DNA of 64,000 nucleotides from Rhinopithecus roxellana. Taxonomy: Eukaryota > Chordata > Mammalia > Primates > Cercopithecidae. Under the pieces are notes generated by a model. That model made no database searches. It was not told the origin of the DNA and was given only the letters and a program-made list of their open reading frames with translations. Below, piece after piece: positions 25,401 through 38,600 of the stretch. Made by a program: the position numbers and the translations under genes. The first letter of the stretch is position 1. Each line of letters opens with the position of its first letter. The stretch covers positions 33,723,872-33,787,871 of the forward strand of contig NC_044561.1 of the NCBI RefSeq assembly GCF_007565055.1, in the 5' to 3' direction.

Positions 25401-27304
25401 CTTATTAACAGCGTTAAATTAAAAAGCAATCTACCTTCCATTCACTATCTCTAACCAGCTTCCATTTCTGTTTACCAAAATGACTGTCAAGCATCTACTC
25501 CCCCGCCCCCAGTCTCCAACTTGTTCCATCTCTTCTTCCCCTTCTGACCTCACAGTTGTCAGAGAAAGCTTCCTGACTTGGAACTCTGGGCCCAGATTCT
25601 CTTTCCAACTTCCCTGCTAGCCCTCTGCTCAACAGATCCTGTGTTCCAGCCAAAACAAACTTCTTGTCATTCCCAAAAAGACTCTGCCTTTTCCCATTCC
25701 ATTATGTTTCCACTAGTCTTTTCTTGCCGGAGTATCCTTCCTCCCAGGCTATCAGATCCACTCACTTCCGTGGAGACACCTTTATTGATTCCCTCAAGGA
25801 GAGTTCATCAATACCTCTTCTGTTCTCCCTCAACAATCTGTTCGTAATGGAAGTCACAGTTTGCTTTGCTCTTGACATATCTGCTTTGCTCCTTAGAGCG
25901 TGATGTTCCTTAAAGCTCAGGATCAAATCTTATTTCGTCTATTTACCACAGTGTCAGCACTTCCACAGTGTCTGGCAGATTGGAGGCACACAATAATTGT
26001 TTTAGGAATAAACACATCTGGATCTCTGGGCCCCTAACCCATCTGGGCTCTGTGTGTTTGGTATCCCTTAGGTATATCAAGAGACAAGGATAGAGATTGT
26101 ATAAAATGGGTCATTGTAATGGCTGGCCTAACAGTTCCAATTAATGTAGTCTCTGCTGAAGTCTAAAATTAAAACCCCTGTTATTGGGGATTACTGGATA
26201 GGTTGCCAGAAAGGCAAAGGACTCCTCAAGAATCAGATCCATAGAACAAATATGCATGTGTGTATGTGTGTGTGTGTGTATGTGTATGTGTGGGTGTGGG
26301 TGTGTGTGTGTGTGTGTAGGTAATACTTATGACTAAAACATGTACCACACCAGATTAATTCTTCTATCACTAGTATCTCTTCAATAAGAATTGTGTGGAC
26401 AGATGGGTAGATATCTGAAATCTAGTTAAACTCTCTTTTATGCTCTTCCCTTGAGCTCCATGCTTGCCCATACCATGGGGTAAGATCTATAGAAACAGAA
26501 GTTGCTATTATTTCACTCCTATATAAGGTGTTCTTCCTTAATTTCAGCTGCTGTTGCTGCAGCTGTGATGGTATCTACCTGTATCAGCATTTGTGTTGCC
26601 TCTGGCTCCCTCCCTCAGCGTATTTGCACTGCATGCAAAAACAATCTCTCAGTCAAGACAAGAAATCCTGATTCCTGTGATTTGTCCACCTTAGGACTTT
26701 GTGTCTGACTGGTTCATTTTCACCACCCAGTACTGCCCACTGGGATTTTCAAGGTTCGCACTATCTTCTGAGCATCTGCTTCTCAACGCAGCGTGCTTTA
26801 CCCGCTCCCTGTCCCCAATCCCATCCCCAAGAAGTGCCCAGTAGGTCTTGGGTATTATTACGGCTTCAGAATTCTGTGATCAATCACAAGCTTTGCCATA
26901 TTTACAGTCTTCTAAAAGGTCATACCCGGTGAATGGTCACAGTGGCAATGACCTTCCTATCAAATCTCTGCTGGTCGTACAGACCACCATGAATACACTT
27001 CTGAGTTAGATACGATGTCTCAGTCTTGTATCCTGGCCAACACCATACCACAAAACCACTAGATAAATCTCTGCAACCTTTATATTTTACTCACTCTTCC
27101 ATTGCATTACTCTCCACACAGTGGTGATAAGATACTGACCCTGCATAAAACAAGCCTTATTTGATATGACAAAGATATCATTTATCTTCAGATCTCCACT
27201 GAACAAGCAGATAAGCTTTTGTCAGCACTTTTAATTCATTTACCTCTTACATGGTATGTATGTGATTCACATCTCTCCAGTATCTCCTGCTTCCAGGTCT
27301 AGAT

Positions 27305-27359
<55 letters not shown>

Positions 27360-27527
27360 CACACACATATATATGTATACATACACATATGTAATAGCAT
27401 ATGTATGTTAAGGCTACGGGTGCTATTGTAATAGACAAGTTACAATCCTAAGACATCTTTTTTAAATGTAATTAAATTCCATTATCCTTCTGTGTTTCTG
27501 GGGACCAGAGCAGTTTAGAAGAGTCTC

Positions 27528-27573
<46 letters not shown>

Positions 27574-30500
27574 TATTGCCCCAATAATATCTTTACTCCT
27601 GCTCAGAATTTAAGAATTTAAGGAAATATTCTATAAACTTCAAATAAGGTTTACACTTATAATTTTGTTAGACATCATCACCAGAAAGTAGACATGAATG
27701 TGATATGCTGTATTCTTAACAATTTGATGCACATTCGTTTTAATTCATTGAAATGAACATCGTTCACAAACAAATTCAGATGTTCATTATAAGCCTTGAG
27801 GCTGAAACTGTAACTGTTTGCCAAGATTTGAAATTGTGTGAGTGAAATGGAAAGGTTGCCAGTTTACATAATTATAGCTACAGAAATATATAGTGTGGCT
27901 GAGTAGTCAAGGAGTTTAATCAGTGTGGTTAAAAAAATAACAAGTGCTTCTGTTCATAATTTTGCCACATTTCCGTGGCAAAAGGCCAAATGCATTTAAT
28001 CCAATTCAAGGATGACAAGGAGGGTTGATGGCCTCTAATGAGCAATTGATTAGCAGTAAACACAGAGATATTAAGAATCTAGTTTAATCTCTCTCTAGAA
28101 CAGGAGGGTTATTTCCCTTTGCTGTGGCTCTTCATCCTGGCTTATTTATAAAGAGTAAGAAGGGAAAATGTAATTCTTGGATTTTATTACTTAAAGATAA
28201 TGACCCCAAATTGTGATGTAAACATAAATCTTGTTTTAAAAAAATGTGTGCAGATACAACCTGCAGTGTCTAGCAACTCCCTTAAGGCATGACCTAGGTT
28301 TTTGGTCTAGAGATACTGAAATGATTGTGGGGGAGGGGCTTAAAAATGTATTGTGCTATATTATTATCTCAGACTGATTATTATGCAAAAGTGTGTTCCA
28401 GTTTCAATTTGAAAAACTACTAATTTGTTCTCAACCACTGTAATTTGGCATCCCATGGGATGACATGTGAGGATACACAGGAAACTTTGGAAGGCTGTTG
28501 GTTTTCTGACATGATTAACCAAGGCTACTTGGCTGAGATTTCCACTGTCTAAAGCTACAGTAACATGGTGGCCACACTGTAACTTATCTTAGCTGGGAAC
28601 TCATACTAAACAGAACACAATAAGGACCTGAGAACGTAGTAAGAGAAGAGAATACAGCTTGGTTGGATTTTTATGCAGCAAGATAGGAAAGGGTTAGAAG
28701 AATATGTTTCCATTGAGTATGTAGCATTGGTTATGTAGTCACACTGCCTTGTACTGGCTGTCTGGAGCCTGCTGAGGTCCTGCTAGCATACAGCATATTA
28801 AAGATGTGGGAGCACTCTAAGGTATCTGACTGTAGGTGACAATTCAACTCAATGAAGCAAATATTTGCTGAGTTCCTACTATATAAGCTGGTTAGTATGG
28901 AAGTTGGGCATACAAAGATGATTGCTGTATAATAGAAACATTTATTATTTTAACTAATAAACAGTTGCCTTTTAAAATAATTAATATATTTTAAAAACTT
29001 TTCCTTTTGCTGTTACTAACTTATGGCTTACTAGAAACACGATCTTGCTCTTTGGGAATATAAATGGGCACATTGTTAGTAAATTTTCATAGAAAATTGT
29101 GGTCAAGCACAAGAAATGCTAATGGCCGTTAATACTCAAATAGCATTTAAAGGGAAAGTTTATCATTATGAATCTGTCACGTCAAAAAGTTGAGACTTAT
29201 ATTTTCTCTTTATGTTTCATATCTCAAGAGGCTTGTTGATGTCCTTTTCATCTAAATTGATCATTTTTCACCATTAGTGGGGTGGAATCATGTTCCTATT
29301 TGAGAATCTCTTAAAAGATTCTATGACATCTGTGAAAAGCTATGACTTTTTACCAGAAAATGCATATACTCATGTACACACAATTTATATATGACATATA
29401 TTTTCTGCAGGTTGGTCAGGTTGAGAAATGCTACATTAAATGTTATGAGTAAGAATGCATAGATTTCAGAAGACACAACCTATGAAATTACAGCTCATTT
29501 TGGGAGTAAAAGATGACCTTTCATCAAATTATGAATTAAAATTTAGTTTTCTATCCAAATTTCTAATAAATTTGTACTCTGTTGCAGACATCTGGCTGCA
29601 GTTTGCCCCTATAATAGAAAACAAATTATGAGACCAGATTTTGATAAATTTAGCATGAATTTCCATCAGAATTTTAGGACCTTCCTAAGCATGACCATAT
29701 GGGAAAGTGATCAGAGACGTATATGCATTACAGCTTTGTTAAGGCTGCGGGCGCTATTGTAACAGACAAGTTACAATCCTAAGACATCTTTTTAAATGTA
29801 ATTAAATTCCATTATCCTTCTGTGTTTCTGGGTCCCAGAGCAGTTTAGAAGAGTCTCTGCCTTGAGTTTGCCTTTGGAACCTTTCCAGAGAGGAACAGGT
29901 GATACCATAAACATATCCCTGTTGCCATTTGGGGTAAGCAAGTGGCTCTATGTGGCGGCTCCTTCTGGATGTAAATTGATTTTAATGATTTCTTTCTTTC
30001 TCCTGGGCAGGATTTATGTGGACATCATTCATGTGACACCCTGGGAATGGCAGACGTTGGGACCATATGTTCTCCAGAGCGCAGCTGTGCTGTGATTGAA
30101 GACGATGGCCTCCACGCAGCTTTCACTGTGGCTCACGAAATCGGTATGCAGCGCCTTTTCTTTTCCCTCACCAAATCAAACACTTGTAACAGCTGCAACA
30201 GGAACCAAAATACTTGGCAATTAATTCCAAATTTCTCCTGGTTCAGATGTACCATTGGGGATTAAATTTGTTTATATTTGCACTTTTAAGGTTAGCTAAT
30301 ATGAGCAAGAGAGAAGGCAAAGTCAGCAACACAGTGGATGTTTTCTTCTGACAGTGTCATTCAAAAGTTCAAGAGAAATTTACTACTGCTACTGCCTTCT
30401 TACTATCTTTTTAAGCATCCCTAAATGACCCCTGGATGAAATTTGTCACAGGCAACTTTGGTATGCAGAGATGTCCTTCTTAGAAGTTACTGGAGACAGT

Positions 30501-33500
30501 ATTGATTCATCCAGGGCTAATCAGTTTGCACAGAAATTTAATGTGTTTTATTTCATTGTCAGTGGTAATTGTAGGCTCCTGCCAAAGTTCATCAATGGCT
30601 TATGGTAAATATTTCTGTCTGGTTCTTAATAGCAAGGAAAGGAAACCAAGCATGCCACTCAACAGGGTTTGCTTTAAAATGTCACTTACCTAATTTGTTT
30701 GTTATAAGAAACACATCTAAATCCTACATCTATAAATACAGGACTGAGTTGATTGCTAAAAAACATTCCCAAAATAAAGAATATGTACTTCCTAATTATT
30801 GACCTAGGTTACTAAGTGTATGAGAAATTGGCTTAATACATTTAGGACTAGATGTTGGAATTAGACACAATTTTTTGTGTCTAATTTTTTTTTTCTGTCT
30901 AATTCCAACATCTAGTCCTAAATGAGCTCAATTTTTGCTAAATTACTTTCTACCTATGTCACACTGGTCTAATTATTTAAACTCTCTGGGCTCCAGTTTT
31001 CATATCTGAAACATAGGGATAATAGTGCCTATTTCAAGGAGTTGTTTTGGAGAGTAAATTGGGTAGAGTTTAGATAGTAAATGTTGTTTATATTCACATA
31101 TACTTATGTTTTGCTTTTTAGCTAAATAGCTAAATTTAGCTATTTCCTTTTTAAATGTGTGTATCAACTCAGCATCACCTTTTTGGGAGCAAAGCATGGT
31201 TTGATAATTATTGTACCTTTTGCCATCTATAGCAAAAAAGATTTTGATTTAAACAGATTTTGATTTTTAAGGTTAAAATCATAACTTTTAAATGGGAATT
31301 AAAACTACTTTCTTACATTCCTAATAGGCAGAGAGTATTTTCACAAAGCACCCATTTCTAACTGCTATGTTTTCTTTGGGGAGTTAAATAACTTCTAATC
31401 CAAGGTACTTTGTAATTGCATGATTCACAATATTGCCCCGGTAAAACAGAATTCAGTAGTTAAATGTCAATTCTTAAGTATGGCGTTAATGTTCCTGACA
31501 CGTTTCTCACCTCCTAAGCAGAAAAACACAAACATAAAACCTAAATGTAAGTAACTATCCAATAGCATCCCTGAGAATAATTCAGTGTTTTATTGATTAA
31601 GCATCTTTGGCTTCAGTAGTCAAAGATCTGAGTGGAGTCCCAGCTCCGTCTCTGGGTTCTCTGTTTTATCTCAGACAAGTGATTTAGATACTTTGAGTCT
31701 CCATTTCTTCCCTATAAGGTGGGCTAATGAGGAGGCATGGCTCTCTTCTCAGCTGCACTAGAACTGGTCAGCCTGAAAGTGTCTTTATAACACATCCCAT
31801 TTAGGCTCCAGGGCAGAGATTATGTCTCTCATTTATGCCTATTAATCCTTACTGATAAAAACACAGCCTAATACGGAACCTTAATCAATATTTATTACAT
31901 ATCTATGTATGTGCTTGGGTAAGCGGGAGAAAGAAACATGAAACTTGCTCAAGGCAACGTTCCGATCTGCAGCGGGAAACTAAGAGGAATTAGTCCAAAT
32001 ACTCAGGAGGATATAATTAAATAGAGGAGACTTTTAAAGTACACTAGTAATTAATCACCATCATTCAGAGTGCGAGGAGTGCCATAAGAAAGGTTCTAAA
32101 TCCCTGGAAAGGCAGAAGCTGATTCGTCACAGGTCAAGTGGAGAAATTATGGGGAAAAAGCAGCAGAGCTGAATGTTGGCATCATCCATCCACAGGATTA
32201 TGGGCTCCAAATCCTGATCTTCAAAAGGAAAGATTCCACATTCTTTAAAGGAAAGGCAGTTTCTTTCCTTTCTAGTGATTGGTTTTCACACATTGACTGC
32301 ATCTGGGAGATTTCCCTGTAAGACAAACACTGTGGCAATAAATGCAGCTTCTTCAGGGCTGCTTTGACCTCAAGTTAACTAGGGTGGAAGGAAGAGCCGT
32401 GCAGGGTCACCTTTCCCAGCTCTCCTGAATTCCTAAGCCAATCTTGGGTTACAGGGCTGATGCAGCAGTCTGAGAGGCAGGAAGCCAGATGCTGATAAGA
32501 ACAAACGTTATATTAAAACTAAATATATACATGTGTGTGTACACATTTTTCTCAATAGTACAAGAATATTAGACATAGTTATACAAGGAAACAATGTAGA
32601 AGAAAGGTGGACTTCTACATGAAAACTCAAACCTAAATCTTTGGTATATGATTGTGCCGTTGCGTCCACTAAAATTTTTGGTTGGATCATCTTTATTTCT
32701 TTGGAAGTCCCTGTAATTCATTGTCCAATCAAACACACTCTACTTAACTTCCCTTTTGTATTACATATGGGCTAATCTGAGCTATTTAAGGTCGGGAAGT
32801 GGGGGAATATGGATTCAATTCTGCTTTCATAAAAGAATCTGACTTTCATTCAGTTTATTTTCTAATGTCTTTATTATTCTTTAATTTCACTTTTTGCCTA
32901 AATATTATGGACATGTGTTATAAAAAAATAAGCCTTCAACATTTAGGAAACATAGCCTGACAAAAGATTTCCTGATCATCTGTGTATTATTACAGTCTTG
33001 TTCCTCCAGCCAGTGTGATCTTGGATAATGCAGCTTGCTGGTTTGTTTCCCAATGCTGTATTCTTTGGATTGCTGTGTGAAGCTCTCAGTCTGAGCTAAC
33101 CATGCTCTCGATTTTAATTCTTCTCAATTCCTGCAATCTTCCCTCTTCCTATTTTTTTGTTTTTGTTTATGAGACGGAGTGTCACTCTTGTTGCCCGGGC
33201 TGGAGTGCAACAGCGCAGTCTCAGCTCACTGCAATCTCCACCTCCCAGGTTCAAGAGATTTTCCTGCATCAGCCTCCCAAGCAGCTGGGATTACAGGCAC
33301 CCGCCACCGCACCTGGCTAATTTTTGTATTTTTATTAGAGATGTGGTTTCACCATCCCCCTTCCTTTTTACTAGACATTTGTGACTTTCTAGATTCGAAA
33401 GTTGTGTATATGGTTAAAGTACGGTGATGGAAATGAAATTTTGAATGCTCAGTTTTCCAGGGTTTTAAATTTGCTCTAGCCTCATTCCAAAATGTGTAAT

Positions 33501-35610
33501 TTCCTTTATGCAAACAGTGTGAATGTGTTACTGTGCTCAAAACACAAGCAAGGAGAAGATTCCCAGGCAGTTCCCATAATTTTTCTACTTCATTTCTTCT
33601 ATAAGCAGTAAAAGGATATATTTGAGCAAGAATTACACTTTCATTAACCTATGTACAGGTTTTCATGGAAGTGCACAACTGTTTCCTCTTTCTCCTCATA
33701 GTGGTTTAAAGTAGAAAGTCATATCTATTTTGTGCGTGAATAAACAGAATCAAAATTTTCTTTTTAGTTCATGAACAGCCTGGGCAACATAGGGAGACCC
33801 TGTCTCTATAAAAAAAAAAAAAAAAGCTGGGCATGGTAGTGCATGCCTGTAGTCCCAGCTACTCGGAAGGCTGAGGTGGGAGGATTGCTTGAGCCCAGGA
33901 GATAGAGGATAAAATGAGCTATGATTACACCACTGCACTCCAGCCTGGGTGACAGAGTGAGCCCCCCACCTAAAAAAAAACTTATCTTGATAATTAACAC
34001 ATAAGGTAAGTAGAGGCGGAGCTAAAGTTTCTATCTGACACCATTTCTATCCATGGCATTAGATTACAGGTTAAAAATGAACACAGGCTAAAAATGAACA
34101 ATTATGAAAAGTTACTCTTTTCATATACCATTTGATAACTAGAACACTTCTTTTTTTCTACTCATTCTTTCAGAAAAGCTGCTAGATTTTGAAGGTAACT
34201 AATCAACTGATGCCCATACAGACTTCTGGAACATGGATATTGATTGACATTGACTCTGGATAGGCAGTCATAAAGTGCTTTCCTTCTTGTGTTATATGCA
34301 TGTAAATGTTGGCTAAATTGTTAAGGCATTTCAGAAAGTCGCTTCAAACTATCAAAAACACAGTCTCCATCCATGTTCCTTGAGTGGAGGCAGGAATGTG
34401 TTTGCAGCCACTTTACAGTCCAAATGTGAACTGCAGAAAGTTTTCAAGTTAATGTAAGTTTACATTTTGAGTTTATATTTTAACTTGTCAAACTTTTATT
34501 ATTGACTTGTAATAATAAAGATTTCACCTGCTGCACACATGGTTCTTAAAAACAATAATTTTATTGATGTTGGGCCAACTTCTAATATGCTCGAGGAATA
34601 ATCTGATTTTATTTAGACTAATGAAATCCATAATTTGCAAACATGCTGAAACTTTGCTTTATAGTAGTTAATTATAAAACGCACTAAGTGAATCTCTCCA
34701 CTGTGAAAGACTCCAGTTTGCTTCCTAAGCTAAACTCAGGCAACTTAAAAAGTTAAGACCAAATATTCAGCTGTGACTTAGGAAGTGGTTGAGACACAAC
34801 AGCAAAGCCGCCTGTGTGTTGGTGTGGTTCAAAGGTGTTCCCTGGTTGTGCTGATCTGTGTGTGACTCTGCTTCTGTAGATGATGAGATTAAACACGGCC
34901 ATATTTTGAAAAGCTGCAGAGGTTCTTGAAACACCACAGACCAAATCCAAATACACAGAATCAGATGTCCAGGCTGGCTGTAAGATGTGAAGTGAGAAGG
35001 AAACTAGGATTAAACTTGGTATTTGCCCACAAACCCATTGCTTTAATCAACAAGCAGTTTGGAGCAAAGCCACACTATGTCTTTCTTGGCCCCCAAATAA
35101 AATGTGGGAATAAGTTTTTGCTATATGTTGAGCAATATTGGGATATTTTGTGTCTATTGTCAGTTTTTTAAAAACTTAATCCCAATTCATGTTTCTCTAG
35201 AGAGAAACCTATAGATTATCTGCCACATGTGTGGAAACCAGCAAATTGAAGGTGGCATAAAAAGTAAATCTATCACACGCTTGCTGAGTGGTTTTTTGTT
35301 TTGTTTTGTTTTATGTTTAGGAAATTTCCTCTTGCCTCCCACATAAAGAGTGTCTAGTAATATCAAAGCTTTTTGGCTGGTGTGGTGGTTCATGCTTGTA
35401 ATGCCAACAGTTTGAGACAAGCCCTGGCATCATAGTGAGACCCTGTCTCTACAAAAAGTAAAATAAAATAAATAAATAAATAGCCAAGGATGGTGGCATA
35501 CACCTGTAGTCCTAGCTAGTCAGAAGGTATAAGGATCATTTGAACCCAGGAGATGGAGGCTGCAGGGGGCTTTGATAGCACCACTGCACTCCAGCCTGGG
35601 TAATAGAGCA

Positions 35611-35641
<31 letters not shown>

Positions 35642-35660
35642 GTCTCTCTGTGTGTGTGTG

Positions 35661-35692
<32 letters not shown>

Positions 35693-38600
35693 TACATACA
35701 CACCACTGATTACTAGAATACTCATAAGTAAAAGTATATAACCATCCCAGAATATCAATGGGGACAATAAAGTTAGCTGACAACCACTGGTCCTTTGATA
35801 TATGTCAAGCACATATTCTAATCACTTTGCATGTTTTATATCATTTAATTCTTACAAAATGCCATGAGGTAAGTACCATTAGTGGGTCACCCAAGAGAGA
35901 GAATGAAGCTAACGCACAGGGTACTTTCTAAACCCATCTAAGGTCAACAACTAATATACTGCTAAAGTGGGATTCAAACCCAATCCATCTGGCTTCAGAA
36001 CTCAAGATGTTTATACCCTTCTAGAATGTTTTTTTAGACAGTTTTTACTTTAAAGGCTATAATTCTGAAATGGATTCAAAAGGATATTGTCACAGCTAGT
36101 TATAGGGTGAAAAAGTTAGAGTTTCTTCCTTCCAAATTACATAATTGATACCACACTTACCATTCATGTTTAATGTTTTGAAATGGGAGTCAAAGAGTTT
36201 TATCACATCTATGTAAAGATTCGTGTTTGAATAAGCATGCATGATCCAATGATTGGAGCTCATGCTTCCCTTCTTCAAGGATTCTAGCTTCTGATCCCAT
36301 GTGAGCAGCTGACTCACTTTTCAACCCCTGGCAAGACCTTGCACCTCCATAATCCCAGCTGGAAAATTAGGTAAAGTAAAAACATGACCTCATTAAGAAA
36401 CAGATGCTTCATCTGAGCAGTGCTTTCCCAAATAAACACATTACAGAGCTTCTTGTGACATTTTTTCAGGATGTGGTACTGTGTCCCCTTGACCATTGGT
36501 CAGTTTGGGATCAGGAGACAAGAGCTTGAAATTCTGTTTAATTTGCAGACCAAAGTTTAGAAAAACAAACAATTTCCTTCCTGAGGTTAATGTTATAAGT
36601 CAGCCCTAGTTGTACAGTAATACCTGGGTTGAATAAGAAGCTGAACCAACAGTTTCCTTTAAAATGATGTGTCTTCATCTGGCTACACATTATCACAGAT
36701 TTTCTAACACCAGATTCCCTTGTGAATTTAAGAAAGCAAGGTGTTCTTTAAATCTGTATTGGGAATATCAAAGATAACATTTATTTTACAAAATGTCACC
36801 CCTTTGCCAATTCAAAAAGAGGATTTTCATACCAGGAAAGTTATCAGGTGACAATTTGTTTGCTATATCTGAGCTAACAACGTAACTCAAACTCTCAGCC
36901 CTATAGACTTTATTCTGACATAATTTATCATTATATTTATTTTCTTAGATTAATTCAAATAAACTCCTTTCTAGTGTTACTTGCTGACAGACACTCAGCA
37001 TGACTGTTGTATTTAAGACATGATTTAACATCTATTAAGAATAGGTCAACATCATCTAACACAATTTACACCTTAACTTTTACTAATTATTTCAAACAGC
37101 AAAATACAGTTCTGGCCGGGCGCGGTGGCTCACACCTGTAATCCCAGCACTTTGGGAGGCCAAGACGGGTGGATCAGCTGAGATCAGGAGTTCGAAACCA
37201 GCCTGGCCAACATGGTGAAACCCTGTCTCTACTGAAAATACAAAAAGTTAGCTGGGAATGGTGGTGTGCACCTGTTATGCCAGTTACTCAGAAGGCTGAG
37301 GCGGGAGAATCGCTTGAACCCCAGAGGTGGAGATTGCGGTGAGCTAAGATCTTGCCGTTGCACTCCCGCCTGGACAACAAGAGAGAAACTCCATCTCAAA
37401 AACAAAAACAAAAACAAAATACAGTTCTGAGGCATGCACCACTTGGAAAATACTCGTGGATTAGATGGTTGCATTATTCTCTGAATTTCACTCTGGCTTC
37501 TGTCTCCCCTACCCAGTTAAAATCTTATTTAGCATATAAATACACAGGCCATTAACAGGGGCATCTATTACACAAGTGTGTTTGGTCCTTAATTGCCTCA
37601 GAGTTTTAGGTGAAAAGCTTCCAATTACATCATCAAAAATTAAGGATAGCTGAGAAAGATAGTATTGTAAACAAAATTGCTCAGGCATACTGCTTTTCGA
37701 TCTTTTGCATGTCTGCTGATTATAAATGGTCCCAAACACAAATACTAACTCTTCCCTAAAGCAAGACTTCACTACCTCTGCTTTAAATCCTGACAGCAGA
37801 TAGTTACCTCTAAACCCACCTCTGCCTTTTGTCTCGCTAGGAGTTTCACGTCCTATTTTACTGAGGGAGCTTTCTCAAATCTTTGTCAAAATGGCTTTGC
37901 GTCCTCCCCACCCTTCCCTTGCAGCACTCAGACTCTCCAAAAAGAACTCTTTCCCTTCTCCAAGGGTAAGGATTGCCATTCTATGTGGATTTCTTGATTT
38001 CATCCCCTGCCTCCTCGAAAACCTCACCCGCAACTAACTCTGTTGCTCTGTATTGCTTTAAAAACTCATCATGTAATACGATTTGATGTAAACAACAAGT
38101 TACTTTTGGCATTGTACACATTTTCTCCACACTCTTTTATATTCTTCATGTGCTGTTTTACTCTCTGGGACAGGGATATCTAATCCTATCTGCTGCTAAT
38201 GCTCCTGGGGTCTGCTTGTCCAAGAAATGCTTAATCTCCAAACCACACCATTCATTTTAAACATCTCTGTGAATGATTTATGAACAACCTCTTCCTGAAA
38301 AGGCAGATGTCTTCAAAGCTATTAGCTTTTCCAATTCCCCTTCACAATCCCTACTTGAAATACACAGTTGTCAGCTGTGACATTGTATTTTAAATTCCCC
38401 GGATTCTGGATTTTCTCTCTTAAGTTAGCTTTTAGTATCATAGCGTGCCATCTTTACTGTGAGTACTCCTTTAAAATTGCTTATACTTTTGTATACTTTT
38501 GCTTTTTCAAGGCTGATTTCAACTAACAGTAAATGTCTTAGCATAATTGATTGGAGGGCTCGAATTAGAAAATACCACTCCTTTGGCTGTTTGCAGCCTT

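Larger units (their letters stand above)
19367..30010 (+). other. ADAMTS5 intron 1 (10.6 kb)
   Basis: The first 600 bp carry less CpG than exon 1. Beyond lie T-runs at 20978-21001 and 22428-22466, an MLT1-type LTR at 23920-24273, L2-like remnants at about 24300-26015, a TG repeat at about 26250-26320, a TATC repeat with an embedded 126-bp copied block at 27306-27571, and the matching block at 29737-29861. No exon-like ORF was credible. The stretches at 19400-20950, 21010-22420 and 27600-29700 hold nothing I recognise. Confidence 0.9.

Noticed and set aside
26502..26932. Two overlapping ORFs in intron 1 that could be a cassette exon
   Set aside because: No good acceptor and donor pair at suitable places was seen, and the peptides match nothing known.
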